DNA of 64,000 nucleotides from Gammaproteobacteria bacterium. GTDB taxonomy: Bacteria > Pseudomonadota > Gammaproteobacteria > SZUA-229. A program made the translations under genes and the position numbers. Positions 41,021 to 51,051 of the stretch are shown here, one piece after another. The stretch's first letter is position 1. The number at the start of each line of letters is the position of its first letter. The notes beneath the pieces were generated by a model. The model was not told the DNA's origin. It saw only the letters and a program-made list of their open reading frames with translations, and ran no database searches. The stretch spans positions 1 through 64,000 of the forward strand of contig JAPHRO010000023.1 in the NCBI GenBank assembly GCA_026195895.1. Reading direction: 5' to 3'.

Positions 41021-42703
41021 ATGCAAATGAGTTTTCTAACCATAGGCATGCTGGCCGGCGGCCTGGGCCTGTTTCTGCTGGCGGTAGGTATGATTACCGA
41101 TGGCCTTAAACAGGCGGCTGGCAACACCTTGCGCGATATGCTGGCAAAATCAACGCGTTCACCGGCGCATGGCATTGTCACCGGCTTATCCATAACTGCC
41201 ATCGTACAGTCATCCAGTGCGGTTACCGTGGCGACTATCGGTTTTGTCAATGCCGGCTTGCTCACCATGTATCAGTCACTCGGTATTATCTATGGTACGA
41301 ACATTGGTACCACCGTGACTGGCTGGCTGGTAGCCATTATTGGCTTTAAAATCAAAGTCGAAACCTTTGCGTTGCCAATCATTGGTATCGGTATGCTATT
41401 GCGGCTCACCGGTGGAGAAAGTCGCCGCGCGCCACTGGGTATGGCGATAGCGGGTTTTGGCCTGTTCTTTATTGGTATCGATGTATTGAGGGAGGCTTTT
41501 GAAGGGCTGGCGACGGCTATTGACCTGCAGCAATTTACCGTCGATGGCATTCCGGGTATTTTGCTGTATGTGATGATAGGGTTCCTGATGACAGTACTGA
41601 CCCAGGCATCCGCCGCGGCCATTGCTATTATCTTAACCGCAGCCACCGGCGGTATATTAGGTCTGTACGCCGCCGCCGCCATGGTCATAGGCGCGAATGT
41701 GGGCACCACCTCAACCGCGGCTTTTGCTGTCATCGGTGCTACGCCCAACGCGAAAAGGGTTGCTGCCGCACATATCGTGTTCAATGTAGCCACCGGTATG
41801 GTGGCGCTGCTGATTATGCCCCTGCTGTTCTGGATTGTGAACGTCACTAGTGAGTTACTGGGCCTGGAACATATTCCCGCCGTGACCCTGGCTTTATTTC
41901 ATACCATATTCAATATCCTCGGCGTATTGCTGATGTGGCCACTGACTGATCGCATGACTCGGTTTCTGGAAAAACGATTTGTCACTCAGGAAGAGATCGA
42001 AGGTCAGCCGCGCTATCTCGATAAGACCGTCGCAGTTACGCCGATGCTGGCGGTGAATGCTTTAACGCTGGAACTGTCACGCATTGCGGCCGTCGTCAGG
42101 CGCATGGCCATGGCGGTATTGAGTGCAGAATACGGCCAGAGTAAACGTATCACCAGCGATCATATTGTGGTGTCGAAACTGAGCAATGCCGTTGCCGTAT
42201 TTATTACCCAGCTGGAAAAAGGCGTGCTGTCTGCTGAAGTCGCCGAACAGTTAACCAAAGTGCTGCGTGCCGAACAGCATTTGCTGTCCTGTGCCAGTCA
42301 GGCGCTGGAAATTTCTCAAATGCAGTCCAGTCTGGAGTCTATAAATGACAGGGCGCTGGTGGAAAGCATATCGGCTTTTCGGCTGTCGGTTGTTCATTTA
42401 ATGGAGCTGGCGAATCCAGAGAGCGAAAAATTCTCATTTGTCGACTGTGAAACGCAACTGGAACGGGTTCAGTCCAGATATGATGATGTGAAGGACGAGT
42501 TGTTACAGGCAGGTGCCGAGCTGCGTACGCCCATACCCGGCATGATCAAAGTGATGGAACAGAACAGCCAGATTCGACGTATGGCGCGCCAGATGGTCAG
42601 GGCGATGTACTACCTGAGTGAGCTGTATGCCGTGGTCGAGGTGCTTAAACCTGAGGCAGAAAAGAGCCTGTCGGATAAAGACAGCATGGCACAACATAGC
42701 TAG
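41021..42703 (+). CDS. Na/Pi cotransporter family protein with C-terminal PhoU-like region
   Basis: GLGLFLLAVGMITDGLKQAAG, GLSITAIVQSSSAVTVATIGFVNAGLL, YGTNIGTTVTGWLVA, LTQASAAAIAIILTA. Confidence 0.93.
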   Translation: MQMSFLTIGMLAGGLGLFLLAVGMITDGLKQAAGNTLRDMLAKSTRSPAHGIVTGLSITAIVQSSSAVTVATIGFVNAGLLTMYQSLGIIYGTNIGTTVTGWLVAIIGFKIKVETFALPIIGIGMLLRLTGGESRRAPLGMAIAGFGLFFIGIDVLREAFEGLATAIDLQQFTVDGIPGILLYVMIGFLMTVLTQASAAAIAIILTAATGGILGLYAAAAMVIGANVGTTSTAAFAVIGATPNAKRVAAAHIVFNVATGMVALLIMPLLFWIVNVTSELLGLEHIPAVTLALFHTIFNILGVLLMWPLTDRMTRFLEKRFVTQEEIEGQPRYLDKTVAVTPMLAVNALTLELSRIAAVVRRMAMAVLSAEYGQSKRITSDHIVVSKLSNAVAVFITQLEKGVLSAEVAEQLTKVLRAEQHLLSCASQALEISQMQSSLESINDRALVESISAFRLSVVHLMELANPESEKFSFVDCETQLERVQSRYDDVKDELLQAGAELRTPIPGMIKVMEQNSQIRRMARQMVRAMYYLSELYAVVEVLKPEAEKSLSDKDSMAQHS

Positions 42704-42729
42704 CGGCTTAACGCAGAAAGGTTAGTTAC

Positions 42730-43581
42730 TTGTTTAAGTATATAAATGCTTATTTTGAAGGGATGGATGCCCGTAGCTGCCTGTTAACTACGCTGCTGGC
42801 CAGTCTTCTGCTGGGCGTTGTGGATTATCTGGTGGGGCCGGATATTTCATTTTCTGTGTTTTATACCCTGCCGATTATGCTGGCTGCCTGGTACGGTGGT
42901 AAACAGACAGGATTAACCGTCGCCGGGGTTTCGGCGGCAGTGTGGCTGGCGGCTGACCTGGCTGCTGGCAGCCAGTATTCGAATCTGCTGATTCCTGTCT
43001 GGAATACGCTGGTGCGCTTGTCATTTTTTCTGATTATTCTGTGGCTGCTGTTAATTGTACGCGACAAGCTGGCCCTTGAAGAAAGCCTGGCGGATACCGA
43101 TCCGTTGACGGGTCTGGCAAACCGGCGTTTTTTCCAGGAACAACTGGAACGTGAATATGCCCGGGTTCGACGGTATCCGGAGCCCTTCACCATTGCCTAT
43201 TTTGACCTGGACAATTTCAAATATGTAAACGATAACCTGGGGCACGATGTTGGTGACGAGTTGTTAAAGACGGTTGCCAGTACCTTAAGCAATAGTATCA
43301 GGGCCACCGATTTTGCCGCGCGGCTGGGTGGCGATGAGTTCGCGGTACTGTTCCCGAAACTGGAAAAAGATTCGGTACTGGCGGTTTTGGAAACCTTGCC
43401 GGCTGAGTTGTTGGCCGCCATGGGGGATAATAAATGGCCAGTGACCTTTAGTATTGGTGCGGTGACGTTTTCTGAAGTGATGGGCTCCAGTCGCGACATG
43501 ATCAAGCAGGTAGATGACCTGATGTATCAGGTTAAAAAATCAGGCAAAAACAGTATTCGTCATGTTGTCTGGCCGGAATAA
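42730..43581 (+). CDS. Membrane-bound diguanylate cyclase (GGDEF)
   Basis: N-terminal TM helices, DPLTGLANRRFF, RATD inhibitory-site motif then FAARLGGDEFAVL; TTG start. Confidence 0.93.
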   Translation: MFKYINAYFEGMDARSCLLTTLLASLLLGVVDYLVGPDISFSVFYTLPIMLAAWYGGKQTGLTVAGVSAAVWLAADLAAGSQYSNLLIPVWNTLVRLSFFLIILWLLLIVRDKLALEESLADTDPLTGLANRRFFQEQLEREYARVRRYPEPFTIAYFDLDNFKYVNDNLGHDVGDELLKTVASTLSNSIRATDFAARLGGDEFAVLFPKLEKDSVLAVLETLPAELLAAMGDNKWPVTFSIGAVTFSEVMGSSRDMIKQVDDLMYQVKKSGKNSIRHVVWPE

Positions 43582-43611
43582 AAAGTTGACTCACATTCTT
43601 TTTGAAATTGC

Positions 43612-44571
43612 TTACAGCCAGCGTACGCGACGGAACAGATACAGCATAACCACAGCAATACCCGACATGGCTGACAGTAGTATGTAATACCCGTGTTTGC
43701 TTTTCAGTTCCGGCATGTTCTCGAAATTCATACCATAGATACCCACCAGCAAAGTAAGCGGTACAAAAACCACGGTAACGATGGTTAGCACTTTCATGAT
43801 TTGATTAAGCCGGTGACCGTTTAAACTGATATAAGCTTCGATGAGATCGGTAATCACATTCTGATATAAAGTAGACAGGCTATTGAAGCGTTCGATCAGG
43901 GCATAGATATCATTGAATGCAGCATGCTGATGATCACCGTTATTTTGTAACTCATTGCGCAATGTGCCAAACACCTCGACATAGTAAGCCAGTATGCGAT
44001 GCATTTTGCGCAAACCTGTATTGTAGCCGACCAGTTCTTTCATCAGGGTATCTGTTGGGCTATCGAACAACTCGTCTTCGATGATATCCAGGCGTTGTTC
44101 CAGATCCAGTAAAACGCCGCCATAACGCTGGGCCACCCGATGACTCATGGCTGCGACCAGCGTCATGGGCGATTCGTCAGTGGATCCGTTCTGTTCCAGT
44201 CGTTGCCATAATCTGGCCAGATAGGGCGATTCTTTAGTGCGTCGCGTAATCAGAAATCGATCACTGGCGAAAAAAGCCAGTTGGAAAGTATTGAAATCCA
44301 GTGAATCCGATTCTGCATCGAGAGGTTTGAGTAACAGGTAAATATAATTTTCAAACACTTCAAAACTGGGGGGGTGGCGACTCCGTTGTGCTTCGCTGAT
44401 AACGTTGTGATCCAGCGCAAACTGTTCGCTCAGAAATAATTGTTCTTCAGTCACCGACTCTTCATACAGGTCAACCCAGATCCAGCTATTCGGCTGTGCC
44501 TGCCATTGCTGCAATAATTCTTTACCGCCCACCTGGCTGGTATTGTTATGGCACAACATAAATTGCATCAT
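43612..44571 (-). CDS. corA: CorA-family Mg2+ transporter
   Basis: C-terminal VFVPLTLLVGIYGMNFENMPELKSKHGYYILL: GMN motif. Confidence 0.93.
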   Translation of the reverse strand: MMQFMLCHNNTSQVGGKELLQQWQAQPNSWIWVDLYEESVTEEQLFLSEQFALDHNVISEAQRSRHPPSFEVFENYIYLLLKPLDAESDSLDFNTFQLAFFASDRFLITRRTKESPYLARLWQRLEQNGSTDESPMTLVAAMSHRVAQRYGGVLLDLEQRLDIIEDELFDSPTDTLMKELVGYNTGLRKMHRILAYYVEVFGTLRNELQNNGDHQHAAFNDIYALIERFNSLSTLYQNVITDLIEAYISLNGHRLNQIMKVLTIVTVVFVPLTLLVGIYGMNFENMPELKSKHGYYILLSAMSGIAVVMLYLFRRVRWL

Positions 44572-44597
44572 AAGGAGTCTCCCAAATTCATTTTTAT

Positions 44598-45914
44598 TTA
44601 ACTATCATCCGAGTTATTCAACTGATCAAAACCGCTGCGCAGATGCAGATCGCGTTGGGGGAATGGAATTTCAATACCCTGTTCATGAAACCGATCCCAC
44701 ACGCCAAGCAGAATTTCACTTAATACATTGGAGCGTCCATTGGTAGGATCATCAATCCAGACGCGCAATTCCAGATCGACTGAGCTGTTACCAAAACCTT
44801 TTAACAAACATCGCGGTTCCGGTTTTCGCATAATGCGCGGGATGGCTAATGCGGCATCAACACAGAGTTGCATGGCCAGGCGAACATCTGATTTATAGGA
44901 AATACCAACCGGCACTCGCAGGCGGACAAGATTGTCGCTGAATGACCAGTTCTCTACCCGTTCGGTGATTAATATTTCGTTGGGGATAAGATGTTCGATG
45001 CCGTCACGGGTAATCACCGAGACATAGCGTGCACTCAGATGATTGATCCAGCCAAAAGTCTGGCCCACAGAAATGACGTCACCGGGTTTGATGGATCGGT
45101 CCATGAGTAGAATCACGCCGCTAACCAGGTTGGAAAATATTTTCTGTAATCCAAAGCCCAGACCCACACCCAGGGCGCCACCAAATACCGCCAGTGCGGT
45201 AAGATCGATGCCGACGGCCGAAAACGTAATCAGCAAAGCGGCGGTGATTAAACCAATGTGCAACAGCTTGACGCTGAGCACTCGCATCGCCGGGGTTATA
45301 TTTTCTGAACCTTCCAGACGACGATCAAGAAATGTTGCCAGTACACTGGCCAGCCATAATGACAACCACAGAGAAACCCCGGCTTTTATCACCACCAGTG
45401 GTGACAGACGTACTGCGCCGAGTGTCAGCGACATGCTGTCCAGGATTTCCAGCGTCGGTGTGAGCCAGCCAAAAATATTTAAGATGGCCAGCGTCCAGGC
45501 TACGCTTGCCACGAGGCGTGCCGCCATCCGATTTTTTAACAGCTTGGAGGCAATGCGTATTAAAAGCCAGGCGCTGAGCAGACTGGCAACAGGTACCAGT
45601 AGATGATGTGAATGGCCCAGATAGCTGTAAGTCTGAATGGCAAACCATTGCAATATTAACCACACCAGAATGTTGGCAAATTCATTCAGTGTCACAATTA
45701 CGCGGTTGAAGCTGGCCACGCGGCCACTGATCGTGCTAAATCGTACCAGCATGCGCTGAAGTTGTGGCGTGAGTAACCAGCGGGCCAGTACAAATACCGC
45801 CACTATAACGGCAAGCTGTAGCCAGATTTCGGGAGAGCTTAACGAATGTTGTAAAGCGTTAAACTTTTCTGTTACGAATATATTTAGCTGATTTAGTTCT
45901 GGCCAGTCTGCCAT
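44598..45914 (-). CDS. Mechanosensitive ion channel family protein
   Basis: VFGGALGVGLGFGLQKIFSNLVSGVILLMDRSIKPGDVISVGQTFGWINHLSARYVSVITRDG. Confidence 0.93.
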   Translation of the reverse strand: MADWPELNQLNIFVTEKFNALQHSLSSPEIWLQLAVIVAVFVLARWLLTPQLQRMLVRFSTISGRVASFNRVIVTLNEFANILVWLILQWFAIQTYSYLGHSHHLLVPVASLLSAWLLIRIASKLLKNRMAARLVASVAWTLAILNIFGWLTPTLEILDSMSLTLGAVRLSPLVVIKAGVSLWLSLWLASVLATFLDRRLEGSENITPAMRVLSVKLLHIGLITAALLITFSAVGIDLTALAVFGGALGVGLGFGLQKIFSNLVSGVILLMDRSIKPGDVISVGQTFGWINHLSARYVSVITRDGIEHLIPNEILITERVENWSFSDNLVRLRVPVGISYKSDVRLAMQLCVDAALAIPRIMRKPEPRCLLKGFGNSSVDLELRVWIDDPTNGRSNVLSEILLGVWDRFHEQGIEIPFPQRDLHLRSGFDQLNNSDDS

Positions 45915-46092
45915 CCGCGCGACCTTATGAGATATTTATTTTGATAACTGATTATGGGTCAACTGCTGCATATATACCACAATAAGCATTGACTTCTTGT
46001 GTCGCCAAATCAACAATTATGTTTGCAGGTGTGTTCAGGTTCTAAATCGGGTTTTATCTTTCATTCACTTACCTGCGGGTGCAGAATATGGA

Positions 46093-46581
46093 TTATTGTT
46101 CTGATTCACAATTGGGCGAAGTCGTTAGCTTGCTGGCAGAGTCGACCAGAAAACGCTGTTTGAGAAAGCTGCGACCAATCAGCATCCGATATTTAAAGTT
46201 TTTTCGTTTGGCAAGATTAACCGGGGTCAGGAATTGCTGGTTGCCGATACAAATCAGCATATTGACCACCGGACGTTTAAGTGGCTCGGTGCCTTTACGT
46301 TTAATGCGAGTATAACGTTCCAGCGGGCGTTCAAATACCTGCGTATGACCAGAATTATTGATTACCGTAAAACGAATCCATGGATTGCCATCACGGTTGA
46401 GTTTTTGCCAGTCAGTAATATCCAGCGATGAATTGTCTGCGCCGGTATCGATTTTGGCTTCCAGCTCCAGCCCTTCCGGTAGTATTTTAACCGACTCGAT
46501 CCAGCCGATCGTGGTCAGGGGTGTGTTTTCTGCTGAGGCATGGGTGCAGTAAAAAATAAATAGTATTATTAAATAGCGCAT
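46093..46581 (-). CDS. Secreted RimB-like ('ATP-dependent zinc protease') retropepsin-like protein
   Basis: Signal peptide; TIGWIESVKILPEGLELEAKIDTGADNSSLD...KYRMLIGRSFLKQRFLVD. Confidence 0.88.
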   Translation of the reverse strand: MRYLIILFIFYCTHASAENTPLTTIGWIESVKILPEGLELEAKIDTGADNSSLDITDWQKLNRDGNPWIRFTVINNSGHTQVFERPLERYTRIKRKGTEPLKRPVVNMLICIGNQQFLTPVNLAKRKNFKYRMLIGRSFLKQRFLVDSASKLTTSPNCESEQ

Positions 46582-46694
46582 GCTTGTTCCTGGCGGCTTT
46601 CTAGATTAAGTTAAAGTATAGGTGATGTTTACCCGCAGTTTTCAATGTAATAAAGCATTATTTTTATTCTATTAAATTTAATAAAGAAATATAA

Positions 46695-48362
46695 ATGCAT
46701 GAATCCACTATAACCTCCGAACGGGATAATCAGCAAAAGATGCGCAGGATAGCGATGATTCTGTTCGTTGTGGGACTGGTGCTGATAGCTGTGCACTACA
46801 TGTTTCTTCAAACACAGCAACTGAATAGTGATGAAAACTGGCTGATTACACTGGATACGACCCATATAGTTAAATTGCCTGGCAGTGTTATAAGTATCCA
46901 GCCACCCTATGAATCAGAAAATATACGTCTTACAGGGAGGAGTCTTAATCACACCGGTTTGCGCGTGATTCCGCCGTTACGCAATAGTCTGAATAAACGC
47001 GCGCTAAGGCTGCGTGCCAATCAACCGGGTACCTATCAGGTTAGCGTGGAATTTTCATTACAGCTTGGCCAGACGCCTCATTTCCATGAAGGCATTGTTA
47101 CGCTACTGGATACAAAGAGACGACAGCATTTTCTGGCCGACAATGAATGGTTACAGCTTGAAGATCCTGTATTTGAAACAAAACTTACCGATATCGGACT
47201 GAATGAGATAGAGCGCGAGAAGTTACCGGAGAAAATATTTCAGTTCGTCCATCAATTTGCCAGTTATGACCAGGCCAGTTTTCGTACTGCCCCACGTGTG
47301 CTTGTATCACGCGCCGGGAATCACCGGGAGCGGGCATTACTCATGGTTGCTATGTGTCGTAAGGCGGGTATTCCCGCGCGAGTCATTACCGGTATTGAAC
47401 TCAAGGATGACCCCTCGGTTAGCCCTGATTACTGGGTTGAAGTTTTTATTAATGACCACTGGAACATTTTTCATCCGGGTCTTGGCTACCGTGATAGCCT
47501 GCCAATAAATTATGTCGCGCTTGATAAATTCGGTGAGGGTATCGTATCTGCTGCTATAAAAGGGTCACCGATAAGTAGCATGAATTATGTTTTTACTAAC
47601 GACATTATGATCGAGCGTGAGCCGGTTAGCAGCAGTGGTCCCGATAATACGCGCAGTGAGTGGTATCAGGTTTTCATGCTGGACCGTTTGCCTGCTGATA
47701 CGCGCGAACAATTATCTTTGCTGATGTTGCTACCACTGGGCGCATTGTTATGCAGTTTGATACGACAGCTTGGTGGTATTCACAGCTATGGTGTGTTTAC
47801 ACCGACCATACTGGCACTGGCTGTTACCTATACTGAAACAGAAACCACGGTGCTTATTCTGGTAATTACGTTACTGCTGGTATATTTTGGTCGACCCACC
47901 TTTCATCAGGAAATGTCACGCACGCCGCGATTATCGATTATCTTCACCCTGGTTGCTACCGGTATGGTCATTGGCGTTTCGATACTGGATTATTTTTCAA
48001 TGGCCACTGATGGTCATCTGATTCTGCTGCCCATCGTAATTATTACCTCGTTGATTGACCGCTTTTTCTCCGCTATTGAAACACACGGTTATCATATTGC
48101 ATTTGTTCGGCTGGTGTGGACGTTTATCCTGACGCTTGCCGTGTTGCCGGTATTACTGCTGGACTGGTTGGGTGGCTGGATACTTCGCTATCCAGAATTT
48201 CATATATTAACATTGGCCCTGTTAATTCTTGTTTCTTACTATCCCTTTGGCAAGCATAAATTCCCGAGCTGGTTGCGCTGGTTAGTCGAGCCGGAAGAAA
48301 AGAGTGCTAAAAAATTTGCTAGAAAAAGTCGCGTGAAACGTAAAAAACCAACACCGTCCTGA
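46695..48362 (+). CDS. Inactive transglutaminase-like domain fused to 7-TM domain
   Basis: SRAGNHRERALLMVAMCRKAGIPARVITGIE..DYWVEVFINDHWNIFHPGLGY then LPLGALLCSLIRQLGGIHSYGVFTPTILALAVTYTE and multiple TM; the nucleophile Cys position reads N-H-R. Confidence 0.9.
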   Translation: MHESTITSERDNQQKMRRIAMILFVVGLVLIAVHYMFLQTQQLNSDENWLITLDTTHIVKLPGSVISIQPPYESENIRLTGRSLNHTGLRVIPPLRNSLNKRALRLRANQPGTYQVSVEFSLQLGQTPHFHEGIVTLLDTKRRQHFLADNEWLQLEDPVFETKLTDIGLNEIEREKLPEKIFQFVHQFASYDQASFRTAPRVLVSRAGNHRERALLMVAMCRKAGIPARVITGIELKDDPSVSPDYWVEVFINDHWNIFHPGLGYRDSLPINYVALDKFGEGIVSAAIKGSPISSMNYVFTNDIMIEREPVSSSGPDNTRSEWYQVFMLDRLPADTREQLSLLMLLPLGALLCSLIRQLGGIHSYGVFTPTILALAVTYTETETTVLILVITLLLVYFGRPTFHQEMSRTPRLSIIFTLVATGMVIGVSILDYFSMATDGHLILLPIVIITSLIDRFFSAIETHGYHIAFVRLVWTFILTLAVLPVLLLDWLGGWILRYPEFHILTLALLILVSYYPFGKHKFPSWLRWLVEPEEKSAKKFARKSRVKRKKPTPS

Positions 48363-48419
48363 CAGCAGTTTTGTGCGTGCCCTGGTATTTATTAGTCGAC
48401 TGAATTATCAAACAGATCA

Positions 48420-48618
48420 GTTTTTGCGATGCGATGTTATGCAGATAGCACTGGAGAAAGCTGTTTCGACCATTGGCCATGATTTCCACGGTAATCGCTG
48501 TCAGGATCAGGCCAAAAATACGATTGATAATATTAAGTCCTGTCGGGCTCAGTATTTTTCCAGTGCTCGATGCCATATGCAGAATAAACCATAATGTCAG
48601 GCAGTCCAGTGTTCCATG
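48420..48618 (-). pseudogene. C-terminal remnant of a MarC-family membrane protein
   Basis: Reverse frame LTLWFILHMASSTGKILSPTGLNIINRIFGLILTAITVEIMANG matches the C-terminal MarC pattern; no N-terminal part. Confidence 0.55.
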
Positions 48619-48734
48619 ATTATGTGTTTACAGTATTATTGGTTTCAGGTGTTTAATACAAAGAATACGACATTAAATATAATGTATAGTTATTTACTAT
48701 GAAAATAATTAGCTGAATTACCTGGATAATATAA

Positions 48735-49577
48735 ATGTTTCGATTTATAGAGAAATTCTTTCTCTTGTTTATTGTGTATCTTTTTGTGCCACTGAGTGCC
48801 TCGGCTGAAGTAAGTGAAACAGGCGAGAATGTTGAAGAAGAGTCTGTGCATTCTAACCTGTCATCTACTGAAGCAGCGCTGTCAGTGAATGAGCCTATGT
48901 ATTTTGTCGTGGGTGGCGATGGTGAGACTAAGGGCCGATTTCAGTTTAGTTTTAAATACCGGGTTTTTGATGAAGATAGCCGCATTGTTAAAAATACCCA
49001 CTGGCTAAAAGGGTTTCATTTTGCCTATACTCAACGCTCCTTATGGAACTTGAGTGCAGACTCACGCCCTTTTGAAGACTCCAGTTACAGACCCAGTTTT
49101 TTTCTTGATTTTTACTCGCCAGCAGAAAACTATCGGCCGGGATTTATTCGTACCGGATATGAGCATGAATCAAACGGTCGAAGCGGAGGTGCATCGCGCA
49201 GTGTGGATACATTTTTTTTCTGGCCTTTCTGGGCCAGTGAGTGGGGTGATCAGGAATTACTCATTGCGCCTAAATTCTATGCTTATTTTTCGCGCAGTGA
49301 CAACAATCGAGATATTGATGATTATCGAGGCTACAGCGATTTCTGGTTAAGTTATGGCAATGAAGATAGCTGGTTGTTATCAACAACATTACGCCACAGT
49401 AGTAAAAATCATAATATGATTCAACTGGATATTTCTTATCCTGTACGGAAGAAAATATTTTCTCGTACCGGTGGCTATATTTATATGCAAATATTCAATG
49501 GTTATGGCGAAAGTTTGCTCACCTACAATGAAAGACAGGATACACAATTTCGCATAGGTTTTGCCATCGTACGGTAA
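48735..49577 (+). CDS. pldA: Outer-membrane phospholipase A (PldA/OMPLA)
   Basis: Signal peptide; YEHESNGRSGGASRSVD catalytic block; beta-barrel-like repeats to the C-terminus. Confidence 0.9.
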   Translation: MFRFIEKFFLLFIVYLFVPLSASAEVSETGENVEEESVHSNLSSTEAALSVNEPMYFVVGGDGETKGRFQFSFKYRVFDEDSRIVKNTHWLKGFHFAYTQRSLWNLSADSRPFEDSSYRPSFFLDFYSPAENYRPGFIRTGYEHESNGRSGGASRSVDTFFFWPFWASEWGDQELLIAPKFYAYFSRSDNNRDIDDYRGYSDFWLSYGNEDSWLLSTTLRHSSKNHNMIQLDISYPVRKKIFSRTGGYIYMQIFNGYGESLLTYNERQDTQFRIGFAIVR

Positions 49578-49655
49578 ACAGAAAATTAAACTGCATATTG
49601 GGAACAGGTTCTCAGGTGTTTTTTCAATCAATGTAATTAATTAAGGATGTAGGAA

Positions 49656-50699
49656 ATGGAAGCAGTGCCGATGAATACGTTTGTGTGGCTGGGTATCCTG
49701 TTCTGTATTAGTCAGTCGGCCATGTTTTCAGGTTTGAATCTGGCGTTATTGGGTGTGAGTCGTTTGCGTCTGGAAGTGGAAGCGTCTACTGGTAATGCAA
49801 GGGCGTTAAAAGTATTGGCGTTACGGGAGGATTTTAATTTTCTTCTCACTACAATTCTCTGGGGTAATGTGGGTATTAATGTTTTGTTGACGCTATTATC
49901 CAATTCAGTCATGGCGGGTTTGACTGCTTTTTTATTTTCTACTGTGCTTATAACTTTTCTGGGAGAAATTACTCCGCAGGCATACTTTTCACGTCATGCT
50001 ATGCGAATGGGTTCTATGCTGGCACCCTTGCTACGCTTTTATCAATGGCTGCTCTATCCTGTTGCTAAACCCAGTGCCCTGGTGCTTGACTGGTGGTTAG
50101 GTGAAGAGGGTATACGCTATTTTAAGGAACGAGATTTAAGAATGCTCATTCATAAGCACATAGAAGCTGATGAAACTGATGTCGATCGGCTGGAAGGTAT
50201 TGGCGCATTAAACTTTCTGGCGCTGGATGATATTACCGTTACTCAGGAAGGTGAGTTTGTTGATCCTGCAAGCATTATTACGCTGCCGATAAAAGATGAT
50301 GTGCCGGTATTCCCGGAATTTGAACGCAACAGTCAGGATCCTTTTTTGCTGGAGATCAACAGCTCGGGGAAAAAATGGATAATTATTGTAGATGAAAAAA
50401 AACAGCCGTGTGTGGTGCTCAACGCCAATGCTTTTCTGCGTGCTGCATTATTTGGCGAGCAGTCAATAAATCCACATATTTACTGTCATCGACCCATTGT
50501 TGTCAATAATGTTCGCACCTTGCTGGGTAAGGTGTTATCACATCTAAAAGTATATCCAAAGTCTGAAGTCGATGATGTTATTGATAATGACCTTATTCTG
50601 ATCTGGTCTGAAGAAAAGCGTGTTATAACGGGGTCTGATATTCTTGGGCGTTTACTGCGTGGTATCGCTTTGCGGGACCTTGTTAAATCTAAATCATGA
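49656..50699 (+). CDS. CNNM (DUF21)-domain protein
   Basis: SAMFSGLNLALLGVSRLRLEVEASTGNARALKV, ILWGNVGINVLLTLLSNSV, FLGEITPQAYFSRHAMRMG. Confidence 0.88.
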   Translation: MEAVPMNTFVWLGILFCISQSAMFSGLNLALLGVSRLRLEVEASTGNARALKVLALREDFNFLLTTILWGNVGINVLLTLLSNSVMAGLTAFLFSTVLITFLGEITPQAYFSRHAMRMGSMLAPLLRFYQWLLYPVAKPSALVLDWWLGEEGIRYFKERDLRMLIHKHIEADETDVDRLEGIGALNFLALDDITVTQEGEFVDPASIITLPIKDDVPVFPEFERNSQDPFLLEINSSGKKWIIIVDEKKQPCVVLNANAFLRAALFGEQSINPHIYCHRPIVVNNVRTLLGKVLSHLKVYPKSEVDDVIDNDLILIWSEEKRVITGSDILGRLLRGIALRDLVKSKS

Positions 50700-50768
50700 A
50701 TATTGATAATTTTAGACTGCTAAAATGTATGTGCCGTTAAGGGACGATAAGGAACGAGGTAAAAAACG

Positions 50769-50978
50769 ATGAATAAAAAAAGTATTTCGCATCATCACTA
50801 TATTCTTGGAATAATGAGCATTCTTGTAGTTCTGGTTATAGCGTTACAGAATTCAGACACGGTTACGGTTCGCTTTCTTTTCTGGGGTTTTGAAATGTCA
50901 CGATTCATTTTAATACTGCTGGTGTTTGCTATTGGATTCCTATCGGGTTATATTTTTCGAAGTGCACGAAAAATATAA
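50769..50978 (+). CDS. LapA/DUF1049-family small membrane protein
   Basis: 69 aa, two TM: VVLVIALQNSDTVTVRFLFWGFEMSRFILILLVFAIGFLSGYIF. Confidence 0.8.
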   Translation: MNKKSISHHHYILGIMSILVVLVIALQNSDTVTVRFLFWGFEMSRFILILLVFAIGFLSGYIFRSARKI

Positions 50979-51051
50979 ATTGATTAAAGCAGAAGTGTTG
51001 TGAAAACAGGCGCAGAAAATTAATTCTGTCCTGACTGATTATGTTTGCAGA

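Noticed and set aside
41290-41847. 185-aa minus-strand ORF
   Set aside because: Antisense to the Na/Pi cotransporter; Ala/Pro/Thr-rich shadow translation.
45043-45606. 187-aa plus-strand ORF
   Set aside because: Antisense to the MscS-type gene whose frame has clear family motifs.
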